A DNA stretch of 64,000 nt from Prionace glauca. Taxonomy: Eukaryota > Chordata > Chondrichthyes > Carcharhiniformes > Carcharhinidae. The first letter of the stretch is position 1, and each line of letters starts with the position of its first letter. The stretch covers positions 24,723,538 through 24,787,537 of the forward strand of contig CM075760.1 in assembly GCA_037974335.1 (NCBI GenBank), written 5' to 3'. Both the position numbers and the translations under genes were made by a program. Shown piece after piece: positions 23,593 through 34,756 of this stretch. The notes beneath the pieces are model-generated. The model did no database searches. It saw nothing but the letters and a program-made list of their open reading frames with translations, and was not told the origin of the DNA.

Positions 23593-24860
23593 AATATATA
23601 TCTTGAGAAATTTGCCTACCCTCGGAATTACTTTCGCAGAGACGTTACCTCTGTGCTACTATCTTCCTTTCAACATTGATAAAGTACTTGCAGCAGAGAA
23701 GAAAGCCATTTTGAAGCGTCATGTATGTTTTGGTCCTCTAAAGGAGCAATTCATCCAAGAACACTCTGTACCCCACAGTCTAGCATTTTGTTCATTTTCA
23801 GACAATTATCCAATCCCATTTTGAACCCATTAATTGGCTCTGCCTGCACCACACTCTCAAACAGCACATTCCAGATCTGGATCACTCACTGTCTGACAAT
23901 GTTTTTCGTGATGTCTCCATGTTTCTTCCACCAATTTACTACAACCCGCGCCCTCTGTGTCAAGATCTTTCTGTCATTGACCAGTTTCTCTCTATCTACT
24001 CTATCAAGACCCCTCAGGATTTTGAATGTCTCATTAAAGTCACATCAGCAACTTTCAGTCAAGGAAATTAGTCCGAACCTCTCCAAAATATTTTCGCCAC
24101 CGAAGTTTCTGATCTCTGGAATTATTCTCGTGTTTTTCTTCCCTGCTTCCAGCCTATTGATTTTACATCCTGCCTTACGTTCGGTGCCCAAAATTGGAAC
24201 GATTTTTTCGGCTGACTATTTTCCATGTGTTAGCTACAAAAATAGCACAACTTCCTTGCTTCTGCATTCTTTTCCCCAATAGACAAAAAAAACCTATTCC
24301 CTTTTTCTGTCTGAACCTATCTTGCATCATGAACGGTTTATACACATATTCACTCCAGTCCCTCGGCGTCTATATTCACTTTCATGGCCTTTTCATTATT
24401 TCCATTTTTCTCTTCAAATTCTGCTGAACAAAACTAATCATGGAACTTTTCTCTGCAATAGGATAAATATGCAAATTACTCATCCATTCCACCAATTAGT
24501 TCTTTTTTTGCGTTCAGAAGTTCTGAATGATTTACTGATGGTTGGCAATGTTTCCAAGTTTTGGATCGTTCACAGATTTTGAAAGTCTGGCCTCCACTTC
24601 AAGCTCTCGGGCATTACTATGTCGTGAATTTCAATGTTCATATAACCTTTTCCTGGCAACATGACTGCAAGATTTGTTCTACTCCGAAAAACAGCTACGA
24701 ATTGTTTCCTGGCACTCAGGCAATTTCCTATCCATGTTGCTCCTATCCATTTTATTCTCTGATCTCCACAGTTACTCACAAGGCTGCGGTGCAGCACAGT
24801 ATCACATGACTTTTGGACTATTAAGAGAAATACACTCACAAACTATCTGTTACTCAGCAT
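23593..24860 (-). repeat. Old LINE-like element, copy 1
   Basis: The left boundary 'atatatcttgagaaatttgc' is identical in the copy at 37624. The body from 'ctgtaccccacagtctagc' (23769) to 'ttacgttcggt' (24180) matches 38140-38558 closely. In the minus frame it gives a product of CR1 C-terminal type (for example NGFKMGLDNCLKM), and 24460-24860 continues with RT-like wording. No intact frame. Confidence 0.6.
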
Positions 24861-24899
24861 AAAACTCAAACAAGTTAATTAAACTGGATCTGACCTGAA

Positions 24900-25300
24900 C
24901 AAATACATTCTGGCTGAATTTGTGAAGAAACATATAATTGGGATGATTTCTGCAGTGATGAAGAGAGTGAAGATATAAATGCTAAATGTGCTAACGGCAC
25001 AAAGATAGATCGGAAATTTGGCCGTTGGCGAGGGCAGTGGGCATATCTCAAATATTGTGCACAGTTCTTGTCTCCTTATCTTAAAAAAAAGTTAATGTGT
25101 TAAAATAATAGTTCAGAGGAGTTTCACTAAACCATTGCCAGCTATGTTTGGGTTATCTTATGAGAAAAGGATAATGATGTCAGGTTTGTACCCAGAGAGT
25201 TCAAAAGAGTAAGAGGCAAATTGACTGAAACCTTCAAAACTCTAAATGGTGCTAACAGTGTGGATGTTGAACGGAAGTTGACTCTTGTCCAGTGTGTGGC
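24900..25300 (+). repeat. LINE remnant
   Basis: 'gtttcactaaaccattgcc' through 'gagttcaaaagagtaagagg' and 'ttgactgaaaccttcaaaac' echo the CR1 stretch encoding RRMRGDLIETYKI. Strongly diverged. Confidence 0.45.
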
Positions 25301-27088
25301 TGTATTTGGTGTGTCTCTGAGTGCAGATATTTTGGGTCTGGTTTCTGCGCCTGTTTCCAATGCTGTACTGTCCACGGGAGGGCGCTCTCTGATCACTTAT
25401 CCAACATCATACTCTCCTTTTGCAGAAAATGACGATTTGCTGATACGAAAATGAGCAGCGAAAATAAATCTTATCAAATCAAATTGCATTTTTCCGTTCT
25501 TTTGATTCAACCTTTAACTTCAATACATTTATTTAACACCAACATCTTTATTCTGAATGAATATCTCTGAAAGAGACAACATTGAAATGCAAGCATGACT
25601 GACCAACAAGAGAACTCGAGTCACTGGAGCTATCGCTCCTGTTTTCAATCAGGAAGCAATTCCAGGTCCTCTTCGTTCATCTGCTGCACGCAATCAACAA
25701 ATTGTCATTCCCTGACCCGAATTAAACCCAGGCCGCGATGGTGAGAGGGCTGATTCCAAACAGATGGACCATTAGGGAAGATAGCGATGGAACATTTAGC
25801 CCGCCTTTCCACTTCATAATTTAAAAAAAATATATACACAAGGAATATTTGTTGGAGAAAAGTCATGTCCAGAAAGAACATGAATGACTCCTTCGGCCAA
25901 TGAAACACTAATTGTTGTTATCTGGAACAAGAAATCGACAGTGAGGTGAAATAGTCTCACAGGTTTTTCATGTGATTTTTTTAATTTCCAAAACTGTCCA
26001 ATCTGGTCATTGCTGATACTGTGAAACTTACGAGGTAAACACACAACAGATTTTCGTCACTTCAAACTATCTGCTTTCCACCTCAGCATTTTGCAGATTT
26101 AAAAGCACCGTTCTTTAAAAGTTTTAGACTATCCATATTGTACTGATTATTACCGACTTGCTGTGTATTTTATATATTGATAAAACCTGTACTTGTAATA
26201 TAAACAGCAATAGACATTCTCTGCTGGTGTGGCAGCTTTCTGCGCACATACAATTCTAAACACTTCCATGCTTTCGCTGTTCTGAATTATAGCGATTATT
26301 GCGTTTGCAAATTTGGAAAATATTTTCAAATCACCTGACTCATTTCAAATTGTTTTTATTAAATGTTAATGCAGTACATAATCTCACAGCCATAGGACTT
26401 TTACAAACCGTTATGTCTTTAATGAAATTATACAACTGCAGTTATAGAGAAATGGACAAAAATTGGGGCAAGTGCTATTTTCTGAATCTTTGTTAAACAC
26501 CTTACTGAAATCAATATAGATGACATCGACGGCTCGTTTCAATGCTGGGTCTGGTTCGTCCTGCTCAGCCTCCTAAGTGAGTGAGTTTCTGCAGACGGAA
26601 GCTCGCCTCTTCCACCACCAGCATTGTAGCCCGAGTTCCCTTTACTGGGAGACAATGTGGTCGAGAGGCTAAACCCGCTGTGTCTGTTTCAGGCCCTGAG
26701 TTTCTCACTGGCGGAGATGGAGAGCAGGAGCTGGAGTGCCTGGAATTCTTTCTGAAGTTCGTGGTGTGCTGGGAATTGATTTTTTTTCTTGCAATGGTTG
26801 GGGTTTTATGGCTTGTAGATGATTGAAGCATTCCCATGGGAGGGTATCTCCCAAACAGAATTGATAGGAAACAGGCCCTGATAGGAACGTCCCTCACAAC
26901 CACGCGGATCCATTGCCATGATTCTTTACTAATAACCTATCAACTGCCTTTAAGTGCCCCTCCCGGTTGATGGGAATGGCACTGGGAGTCAACTTCCACC
27001 CTTGGAAGATCAGACTTAACTTTGGGCAAAGTGATCTTCCCATGAGAAATTCTGCTTGGGGGCTTCCTGTTGTTGAAGAAGAAATCTG
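25301..27088. other. Intergenic, mostly unrecognised
   Basis: 26486-26532 is a scrap of reverse CR1 RT ('cttactgaaatcaatataga', compare 7923-7942). The rest, including a modest GC-richer patch at 26580-26720, shows no gene or element I can name. Confidence 0.35.
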
Positions 27089-27984
27089 TTATTCAGTAAG
27101 TAATTTCACAATTGCATTAAACGGAAATCTGATCACATTCTTCAGGTCCTCTCTGAATTGTGTCTGGGTCACTGCATAAATGTATGTATTGGTGCAGCAA
27201 CTCAGGAGTTGGAGCATAAATCCCAATTCCAGCACAAATGCAGGGATATAAAAATGAATTAAGTTTAAATTATATAATCGTTCACAAAAGGAGTGGATAA
27301 GTAAGATTGACCATAGCAGGATAAAATTTCCTGATAGAGCAAACAGTAAGATAATGGATTTTCTTCTCTTCACTGTCTCTGGGTCCTTTGAAGTATCCAT
27401 ACGCTTGTGGCTCTGAAGTCTCCTGCGGAATTTGGTGGACCCTAGAATGTGTTTAATGGTGAAAACATTCAGCAACAGAATCAACAAAAAAGGAATGAAC
27501 GGAGTTAAAATATAATGCAGATTTTCAACCACTCCCCATGCTGCAGAATAGTGGGCATCATTGCCAACATAACAAAAATGGGGAATATTCTGTAACGCAT
27601 ATCTATCACCATACATGAAATACCAGAAAATGTTCTTTACACTGAATAGCACACTCACAGTTCCGAGAACCACTGTTGCAGTTTTCTCATTGCAGTATTT
27701 TATTTTCAGCTTCTGACAAGTAATAGCCACAAATCGATCAAAGGTGAATGTGACAGTGAACCAGACAGAGCAATCAGTGACTGCATAAAGAAAGACAGCA
27801 TGGATATTACATATTTTAAATTGGTAAATGATTAAAAATGGAAACTTCATGGGAATTTGCCTCAAAATGAGATCGATGATAATGACCAGTAGATCCGCCG
27901 CTGACATGGAAATGAGGTAACGTATCACACTTTTAGAAAGACCACACTTCCCTCGCGACAGGATAAGAATCGTCAATACATTCA
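27089..27984 (-). CDS. GPR139-like rhodopsin-family GPCR, exon 2
   Basis: This exon encodes TM1 (second half) to the C terminus of a seven-transmembrane receptor. Visible motifs: ILSRGKCGLSKSV after TM1; AADLLV in TM2 (conserved Asp); CNIHAV at the start of TM3 (disulfide Cys); FDRFVAI at the end of TM3, a DRF in place of the usual DRY; a second extracellular Cys (HFCYVG); a basic third loop ending RRKSIILLF; and NTYIYAV in TM7 in place of NPxxY. The acceptor 'ccttacag' lies just upstream, and the codon split G|TG gives Val. Wording and the split in TM1 match the GPR139-like receptors I know from sharks; ligand unknown. Open throughout, so probably functional. It is the only host protein gene in the window besides IgM. 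Confidence 0.85.
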
Positions 27985-28550
27985 CTGTAAGGAAGATAAA
28001 TACAATTCACTCGTATTTTAGACTGAGCACAAGAGAAGCAATCTCTCAGGATCCTTGGTAACAGCTGAAACATTTTTATTAAATCCACCTCAGAATAGAC
28101 TGAGTTCACCTATTCTGCTCGAGACAAAGTTCACAGCAGAAAAGCCCCGCAATGATGTAGCAAGAAGCCACATTCACCAATTAATAAAATCTCGAATTTG
28201 CTGCCTTCTTCAGATTTGTATATGGGGGACACAATGGTGCCAGTAGGTTTGGAGCAAATATTCCTGGTCTGGATGACTCTGCTTTGATTGTGCTGAAGGC
28301 TGTGCAGTTGAAGATGTTAAATCAGCTGATTTGGAATTGGCTGTGAAACATAACACTGGAAATCATGTTACATAACGGCAACCGTAAAGTGGAAAGATTG
28401 AAAGTGAATGTCAGGTAGTGTGAGGATAGCTGTGTGGCAAGGAGAAATGTTTCCAGGGCATACAGCAACAAACCATGAAGGTTACACAGAATGATATCAA
28501 TAACTGGGTAACATGGACAAGGACAATGAACACAGAGAAATATGACTTAC

Positions 28551-28647
28551 CAGTGACACCAACTACGGCAAGGACAGGGTAGTAAATCCTTTGGATATCG
28601 TAAAATACCCAAAGAATACGAAGCTCAAGTGGTATAATCCAGAACAT
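28551..28647 (-). CDS. GPR139-like GPCR, exon 1
   Basis: A short first exon from ATG at 28647 to the donor CTG|gtaagtc (28551/28550). It encodes about 32 residues, ending IQRIYYPVLAVVGVT, the extracellular N-terminus and the first half of TM1. An upstream in-frame TTG at 28662 is not needed. Joined to 27984-27089 the reading frame is kept and gives about 330 residues, the usual size for this receptor group. The intron is 566 bp. Only the family-like IYYPVLA segment and the matching splice phase support the exon, so the exact start is less certain than the donor. Confidence 0.75.
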
Positions 28648-28663
28648 GGCTCTGAAATTCAAC

Positions 28664-28996
28664 GATCGCTGACTGTACTAGAGAACACTCCCAGTTAAAC
28701 AATATTGCACACAGTGTGAAATTTCCTATTTATAAATCTTCTAATGTCCCCATTGGAACAATTAAACCGTGTGCTGAGGAACATTAATCACAGTCTCTGA
28801 ACAAACAAGATGACTTCATCTTTTCTTACAAATTATATGGTTATTGTCCTTTTTATGCATGTTAAAAAATTCGAATGAAGGCAAACATTTTGGTTCATGC
28901 ACCTTGGCAAAAGAAAGGAACATTGATTAACAATGTGTTGCTGAACTGAAGAGAGTTGAAACCGTTGTGAGTATTGCTGTCACACATTGTCAGTCT
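28664..28996. other. Upstream region of the GPCR gene
   Basis: No clear TATA box or repeat was found; this stretch probably contains the promoter, but nothing specific can be pointed to. Confidence 0.3.
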
Positions 28997-29712
28997 ATCC
29001 GTTTTCCAACAGATCTCTAAAGACAGATAAATCAACACCGGGAACAAAATAGTGAGGCTGAAATCATTTTGTTTGCAAGAACACACAACTGAATGGTTGT
29101 CAATAAAAGCTTACATATTAAATGTTCTTCAGTTGAAACACATGAACTGTTTGGTGTTTCCATGCACTCAGGGAAGGCAGAGATGGGGTGAAGGTTATCA
29201 CTGGGAAAACTGAAGGGAATTGCTTTAAAAAATCATTTCACCAAAGGGGGTTATTAGAAAATAGATTATTTAAAATAAATAAGCACGCAAATGTCTATGA
29301 TATTTCTTAGACATAGAACCATAGAATTCCTACAGTTCAGAAGAAAGGTTATCTGGCCCATCGAGTCTGTATCCCACCCAGGTCCTCCCCTCTGCCCTAT
29401 CCCCATTAGCCCCACACATTTACCATGGCTAATCCACATACTCTAAGGGAAAGTAACGGGCAATTTTTGCATGGTGAATCCAACTAATATGATCTGTTGT
29501 AACATAAATGAGGGACAGGTGTTGTGCAGTAACACAGAGACAGAACCGAATGCACCAGATATCGATACAGCACCTGTACTAATATGAATGCAGACTGGGC
29601 CCAGTTCAGTCATTACTGAGAGAGTGTATACAGTATATTACTAACCAGCGTGGTGTTTTCTCATCTAAATAGAAACATGACATACTCAGTTTTGACAAAA
29701 ACAAGGTCTTTG
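28997..29712 (+). repeat. Copy 2 of a ~700-bp direct duplication
   Basis: Aligned with 21695-22400 from 'ttccaacagatctctaaaga' to 'catactcagttttgacaaaa'. It includes the decayed reverse SINE at 29309-29490 that is shared with copy 1, so the SINE predates the duplication. Confidence 0.8.
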
Positions 29713-29825
29713 TGAAGGATAAAATGTGAAGGATAAATTTGCAATTGGTGAATAAAAAGTCCGAAATGCAATAAAAAGCAGGTGATTCATGGATAAATCA
29801 ACATTTTAAAGTATTTATGTCAGCT

Positions 29826-29897
29826 TTCCTGGTGGTCTAGTGGTTAGGATTCGGCGCTCTCAGTACTGTAGCCTGGGTTCGACTCCCGGTCAGGGAA
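29826..29897 (+). pseudogene. Decayed tRNA-Glu
   Basis: 72 nt, the exact length of tRNA-Glu. The D arm (TGGTCTAGTGGTTAGGAT), the T arm (GGGTTCGACTCCC) and the acceptor end are recognisable, and the anticodon would be CTC. The 3' side of the anticodon stem reads TACTG instead of CGCCG and can no longer pair with CGGCG, so the cloverleaf fails. Flanks match the inverted surroundings of the intact tRNA-Glu at 34117-34188. Confidence 0.8.
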
Positions 29898-30477
29898 TGT
29901 AGATTTTATTACAATAATTCTGCGTTACTTCTCGGTCTGCACCTGTCAGAATCAATATTAGGGAGATTTCTTTGTTTGTATCGGAATTGGGAAAGTCACA
30001 TGTAAAGAATCAAAAAGAAATTAAGAGAGCGATAGGCGAGAAAGGGCTGATGGTACGAAATGCTGATGCGGTTAAAATCTAGCTGTTAATGGGGGAAAAT
30101 TTATTGTTTCTACTGACACAAATATCTGCAGATCTCGGTCCAAATCTCTGCTTCCATGACAAGAAAACTTTTAATTGAATGAAATAGTAAAATATCCCAC
30201 CTCCAGTGAAGTGGAGGCAGTTTTCACTCAGAAAGCAGTAACTGTGGGTTTAACAATGTGGGAAGGAGAAAGACTCAGTTTGAGCGGTGACATTGCGGGA
30301 GGAATGGAGAACTGGAGTTCACCCAGAAAAGCAGCAAAGTTTCAAATCAATGGCGTCCAACGTTGGATGGTCCATTAACGGTGATAATTTAATGTTATTC
30401 AGCAGAATCACCGCAGGATTGATGCTAATACTTTGAATGGAGTGAACTGCAGTAACATTGAATGCAGTGGAAAGGAC
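29898..30477. other. Flank of decayed tRNA-Glu, then unique DNA
   Basis: 29898-29975 is the inverted counterpart of 34020-34116 ('gtagattttatt', 'agggagatttc'). The remainder shows nothing I recognise. Confidence 0.45.
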
Positions 30478-30775
30478 AGCGCGGTAGCACAGTGATTAGC
30501 ACTGATGCCTCACAGCGCCAGGGACTCAGGTCCTCGGGTCACCGTCTGTGCAGAGTTTGCACGTTCTCCCCGTGCCTCCGTGGGTTTCCTCCAGGTGTTC
30601 TGGTTTCCGTTTCAACGATGCGTGGGTTAGTTTGATTGGCCATGCTAAATTGGTCCTAGTGTCAGAGGGATCAGAAGGGTAAATATGTGGGTTCACGGGG
30701 AATAGGGCGTGGGTGGGATTGTTGTGGCTGCGGACTCGATGGGCTGAATGGCCTCCTTCTGGAGGAATCAAAAGA
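30478..30775 (+). repeat. tRNA-derived SINE, nearly full length
   Basis: Head 'gcgcggtagcacagtgatta', 'gatgcctcacagcgccaggg', body 'gcacgttctccccgtgcctc', end 'gatgggctgaatggcctcct'. The B-box region is damaged. Confidence 0.8.
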
Positions 30776-31159
30776 GGTAATGCAAATATACATTGTTTTG
30801 GATGAAACAGCAGGTCAACTAAATGTATTTTCACTGCCATGTAAAAGCGGACCTGACATCTGCACTGAAATGTGATGAGGTTGGAAAAACTCAGGATGTT
30901 ACATGGCATGTGTGCATAAGGAAACAAAGATAAACCTTCACCTCCATCACCTTTCATTAACATCGGGAATGTTTAGAAATAGAGGAAGTTTTTAAAAAAG
31001 TGGAATCCAACAAGGAGGAAATATAACAACATCTGGCAGGGTGGAAATTGCGATGGGTATTTGGTCTGTTGCAGTTTGTGTGAACAGATGTTTGAAGACT
31101 GTGCGAGACAAAATGTGCTGCTAATTAGCAGATAGCACAGAAAACCAGCAAGGAGATCC

Positions 31160-31232
31160 TGCCGAAACCCGGGATTGAACCAGGGACCTTTAGATCTTCA
31201 GTCTAACGCTCTCCCAACTGAGCTATTTCGGC
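31160..31232 (-). tRNA. tRNA-Phe (GAA)
   Basis: 73 nt including the A discriminator. Acceptor GCCGAAA pairs with TTTCGGC; D arm TAGCTCAGTTGGGAGAGC (A box); anticodon loop CTGAAGA with anticodon GAA; T arm GGTTCAATCCC (B box). All stems pair, and it matches the vertebrate consensus almost base for base. Likely functional. Confidence 0.95.
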
Positions 31233-31572
31233 TGTCTGGCCGACGGGAAGCTTCCGTCTCCCAAATATCTAAGAGAGCACTCATTTCTGCCCATTCGTTA
31301 ATGCATCATTTTCATCTTTCTTCAAATAATCTCAACCAAATGTCCCCAGTGATAAAAGCAAATTACTGCGGATGGGAAAAGAGGGAATGCTCCAAAATCT
31401 CACAATGTCTGACAGCACCTGTAAGGAGTGAAAAGGGCGGATGTTTCGAGTCCAGATGACACTTTATCAAAGTTCATTGTACAATTGTAATCACTATTCG
31501 TTTCAATATTTCGTATCAATACATTATTTAACACATGTGACTTCAATATGAATTGAATATTTCTGACCTTGA

Positions 31573-31803
31573 ACATCAAAGAACAAAGAACAAGAACAAA
31601 GAAGAACACAGCACAAAGAGCCCGCGCCGCCGTCCCATGGTCAGTGACCTATTCATGATTTTAGTCTATGCCTAATGTGTGAGGATCAGGGAGGTCCAAT
31701 ATAGGGACAATTTGTTACCCAATCAATCAGCCTAAAAGCACATTTTTGGGATGTGGAAGGAAACCGGAGCACCCGGAGGAAACCCACGCATCCACGGGAA
31801 TTC
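31573..31803 (-). repeat. SINE inserted in unit A only
   Basis: Unit B reads 'gaacattactgaattgaaaa' without a break where unit A has about 230 extra bp. The insert contains a CAAAGAA-rich edge and reverse SINE wording ('ggaaaccggagcacccggag', 'aaacccacgcatccacggg'). It therefore inserted after the tandem duplication. Confidence 0.75.
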
Positions 31804-32444
31804 ACTGAATTGAAAATATAACTGACCAACAGAACCAATCGAATCACCGGGTAATACAGGTCACAATTTTGAGATCGACTATCGTCAGCTTTTAAACAAA
31901 GTCAAATACATTTAAAAGGATGAGAATCAGGAATTATCTGTTCGTGACTCTTGACCCTTTTTTTATTAGGGGTTTGAAACATTCAGGCGCATAAATTCCG
32001 TCCCGTTACAGGAAATTCCAGTAGATCCGCAATGAGTCCCAATTCCCTCATCTGTCTGAACGGTTTTCCCTCTTTCTTAGAGATGAAAAACGATTTAAAA
32101 ATATTCTTCTGTGAAATGTTCGCCATTTCCTCTAGTTCACTTACAGTATCACTTGTATCTGTCTTTTTGAGCACACACTACTATCAGATATTTCAGATGG
32201 TGATTAACCATATTAGTCTGCACCTATAAACCCATTAAATTCTGTTGTGGACTGAACAAGATGCGGATAAATGCTCGGTGTCAAAAGCGAACTTTCCCGT
32301 CAGTGCACCTTATTTCACAGAAAGTATTTAACTTTGATGTCAGAGCAATGATAACATGTCTTTCACATCGAGGTTTGGATAATGTTGAGCAACAACCTGA
32401 AATCAAACAATATTACCTTACCCCACATGAGAAACCTTAATTAA

Positions 32445-32517
32445 TATTTCTGCCCGGTTTCGAACCGGGGACCTTTCGCGTGTGAAGCGAATGTGATAAC
32501 CACTGCACTACAGAAAC
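32445..32517 (-). tRNA. tRNA-Val (CAC)
   Basis: 73 nt. Acceptor GTTTCTG pairs with CAGAAAT (one G-T); A box TAGTGCAGTGGTTATC; anticodon stem TTCGC/GCGAA, where the loop reads TTCACAC (anticodon CAC) and stem position 31 is weakened; T arm CCGGTTCGAAACCGG. Probably functional. It is the sister of the copy at 33623-33695. Confidence 0.9.
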
Positions 32518-32687
32518 AACTGGAAAACTAATGGAGCAAATCAGCCTGTCTGCAATGTTCAACTGCGCTGTGTTGCTGCAGGTTCCGATGGTTAGACTGA
32601 GAGCCCATGTCACTGAATTCAGGAAGATAACCGTTACTTTCAATCTGATTGTACAACTTATCCCGAACACCAAAACTTAAAAGAGTT

Positions 32688-33861
32688 CATCTGGCAAATA
32701 TCTAAGGGAGCAATGATTTCTACTCATTTATTATTCCATGATTCTCATCTTCCTTCGAATAATCTCAATCAATTATTCAGTGATAAAAACGAATGACTGC
32801 GGATGGGAAAAGAGAAAATGCTGCAAAATCTCCCAATGTCTGAGACCTCCTGTAAGGAGTGAAAAGGGCGGACGTTTCGAGTCCAGATGACACCTTATCA
32901 AAGCTCATTGTACAAATGTACTCAGTATTTGTGTCACTATTCAGTATTAATGTATTATTTAACACATATGGCTTTATTATGAATTGAATATCTCTGAACT
33001 TGAACATTACTGAATTGAAAACATAACTGACCAACAGAATCACCGGGTAATACAGATCACAATTTTGAGATTGACTATCGTCAGCGTTTAAACAAAGTCA
33101 AATACATTTAAATGGAGGAAAATCAAAAATTATCTGTTCGTGACACTTGTGCCTTTTTTATTATGGACGCATACATTTCCGCCCTTTACAGGAAAGCCCA
33201 GTAGATCCGCGCTGAGTCTCGATTCCCCCATCTGTCTGAGTGACTTTTCCTATTTCTTGGAGATGAAAAACGATTTTTAAAATTCATCTGTGAAATGTGC
33301 ACCATTTCCTCTAGTTCACTTACACTATCACTTGTACCTGTCTGTTTGAGCACACACTCGTATCAGATATTTCAGATGGTGATTAACCATATTAGTCTGC
33401 ACCTATAAACCCATTAAATCTGCTGGAGACTGAACGAGATGCGGATAAATGCTCGGTGTCAAAATCGAACTTTCCCATCAGTGCACCTTATTTCTCAGAA
33501 AGTATTTGACGGTGAAATCAGAGCAATGATAACATGTCTTTAACATCGAGGTTCGGATAATGTTGAGCAGTAAACTTAAATTTAACAATTTTCCCTTATC
33601 CAACACGAGAAAGTTTAATGAGTGTTTCTGCCCGGATTCGAACCGGGGATTTTTCGCGTGTAAGGCGAATGTGATAACCACTACACTACAGAAAGAGCTG
33701 AAGAGCAGTGGAGGAAACCAGCCTGTCTGCAATGTTCAATTGCGCTGTGTTGCTGCAGGTTCCGATGGTCAGACTGAGAGCCCATGTCACTGAATTCAGG
33801 AAGATAACCGTTACTTTCAAGCTGATTGTACAACTTATTCCCAACATCAACATTTAAAAGC
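32688..33861. repeat. Tandem duplicated unit B with tRNA-Val
   Basis: Same order of landmarks as unit A: 'caaatatctaagggagcaat', 'gtttcgagtccagatgac', 'ttcagatggtgattaacc', the tRNA, then 'gcgctgtgttgctgcaggtt'. Similarity to unit A is about 90% by eye. Confidence 0.85.
33623..33695 (-). tRNA. tRNA-Val with anticodon TAC
   Basis: 73 nt. The body is that of the Val-CAC gene next door (TTCGC/GCGAA anticodon stem, CCGG TTCGAAT CCGG T arm), but the loop reads CTTACAC, giving anticodon TAC. The first acceptor pair is C opposite C, so the molecule is slightly impaired; the other stems pair. It could be a working Val-TAC gene born by a one-base change or an early pseudogene. Confidence 0.8.
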
Positions 33862-34116
33862 GTTCGTCTGGCAAATATCTAAGGGATCAATGATTTCTAC
33901 CCATTCATTAATGCATCATTTTCATCGCTCTTCCAATAATCATCCGCATTTTATATCATCAGCGCTTTGTAACCTGTCGCTACCTTTTTTCTTTGTTCTT
34001 TAAATGTGACATTTCCAATTCAGATACTAAAGAGGAAATCTCCCTGATACTGATTCCGACAGAACTGGTACAGACCGGGAAGGAGCACAGGATTGTTGTA
34101 CAGCAATAAATCTACA

Positions 34117-34188
34117 TTCCCTGACCGGGAATCGAACCCGGGCCGCGGCGGTGAAAGCGCCGAATCCTAACCACTGGACCACCAGGGA
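34117..34188 (-). tRNA. tRNA-Glu (TTC)
   Basis: 72 nt. Acceptor TCCCTGG/TCAGGGA, A box TGGTCCAGTGGTTAGGAT, anticodon stem CGGCG/CGCCG with loop CTTTCAC (anticodon TTC), T arm CCCGGGTTCGATTCCCGG. All stems pair; likely functional. Its surroundings are duplicated in inverted orientation around 29826-29897. Confidence 0.95.
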
Positions 34189-34289
34189 AGCTGGTGGGTG
34201 TTTTATAAAATATTAATTCATCCATGAGCCACCAGTCTTTTGTTTTATTTCTACACGGGCACAATCTCAGGACAAGGCGCTGATGATTT

Positions 34290-34490
34290 AGGAGTGAGAT
34301 GAGGAGAAACTGTTTGACTCAAAGGCCCATGAATCTTGGGAATTCTCTATTCCAAAGGGTTCTGATGTTCCATCACTGAACACATTTCAGCTTGGGTTAG
34401 ACAGATTTATGATCTATCCAGGAATGAATGGAAACAGGAATATGGAATAGGAACAAATGCTCAGCCACAAGTTCATGTTTCGATTGTATT
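34290..34490 (+). repeat. LINE 3'-end remnant
   Basis: 'gaatcttgggaattctctat' followed by 'ctgaacacatttcagcttgg' and 'gatttatgatctatccag' have the wording of CR1-like C-terminal coding DNA. No frame survives. Confidence 0.5.
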
Positions 34491-34682
34491 TTTTAAGTTT
34501 AAAGGTATAATGGAAGCATGTATATAATGTTATATGTAACCTGTTTGAAGTCAGTTCTCGTTAAATAATGTTGGTGACACCAGATAACAGAACAGCCGGG
34601 AACAATTGACAGCTTTTTTTTATTGGCACTCACGGACCCATTGCCAACAGTTTACCCGTGAATGTTGATGGTGAGGAAATTC

Positions 34683-34756
34683 CGTCGCTGGGTTGTCTTA
34701 AACCACCAACCTTTCAGTTAACAGCTGAACGCGCTGACCAATTGCGCCATAGAGAA
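34683..34756 (-). pseudogene. Decayed tRNA-Asn (GTT)
   Basis: The D arm GGCGCAATTGGTCAGCGC and the anticodon arm TTCAG CTGTTAA CTGAA (anticodon GTT) are well kept. The T loop is TTTAAGA instead of TTCGA-type and one T-stem pair is lost, and the acceptor strands (TTCTCTA against CAGCGAC) no longer pair fully. Length 74 nt fits tRNA-Asn. Confidence 0.8.

Larger units (their letters stand above)
31251..32687. repeat. Tandem duplicated unit A with tRNA-Val
   Basis: It begins 'caaatatctaag' and contains 'ggatgggaaaagag', 'gtttcgagtccagatgac', 'ttcagatggtgattaacc' and then the tRNA. The same order occurs in unit B (32688-33861). Unit A is longer because of a SINE at 31573-31803. The start motif appears a third time at 33862, where a partial unit follows. 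Confidence 0.85.

Noticed and set aside
26600-26690. tRNA-Ser/Leu-like stretch with 'gtggtcgagaggctaa'
   Set aside because: Only an A-box-like piece is present; no B box or pairing acceptor stem could be found.
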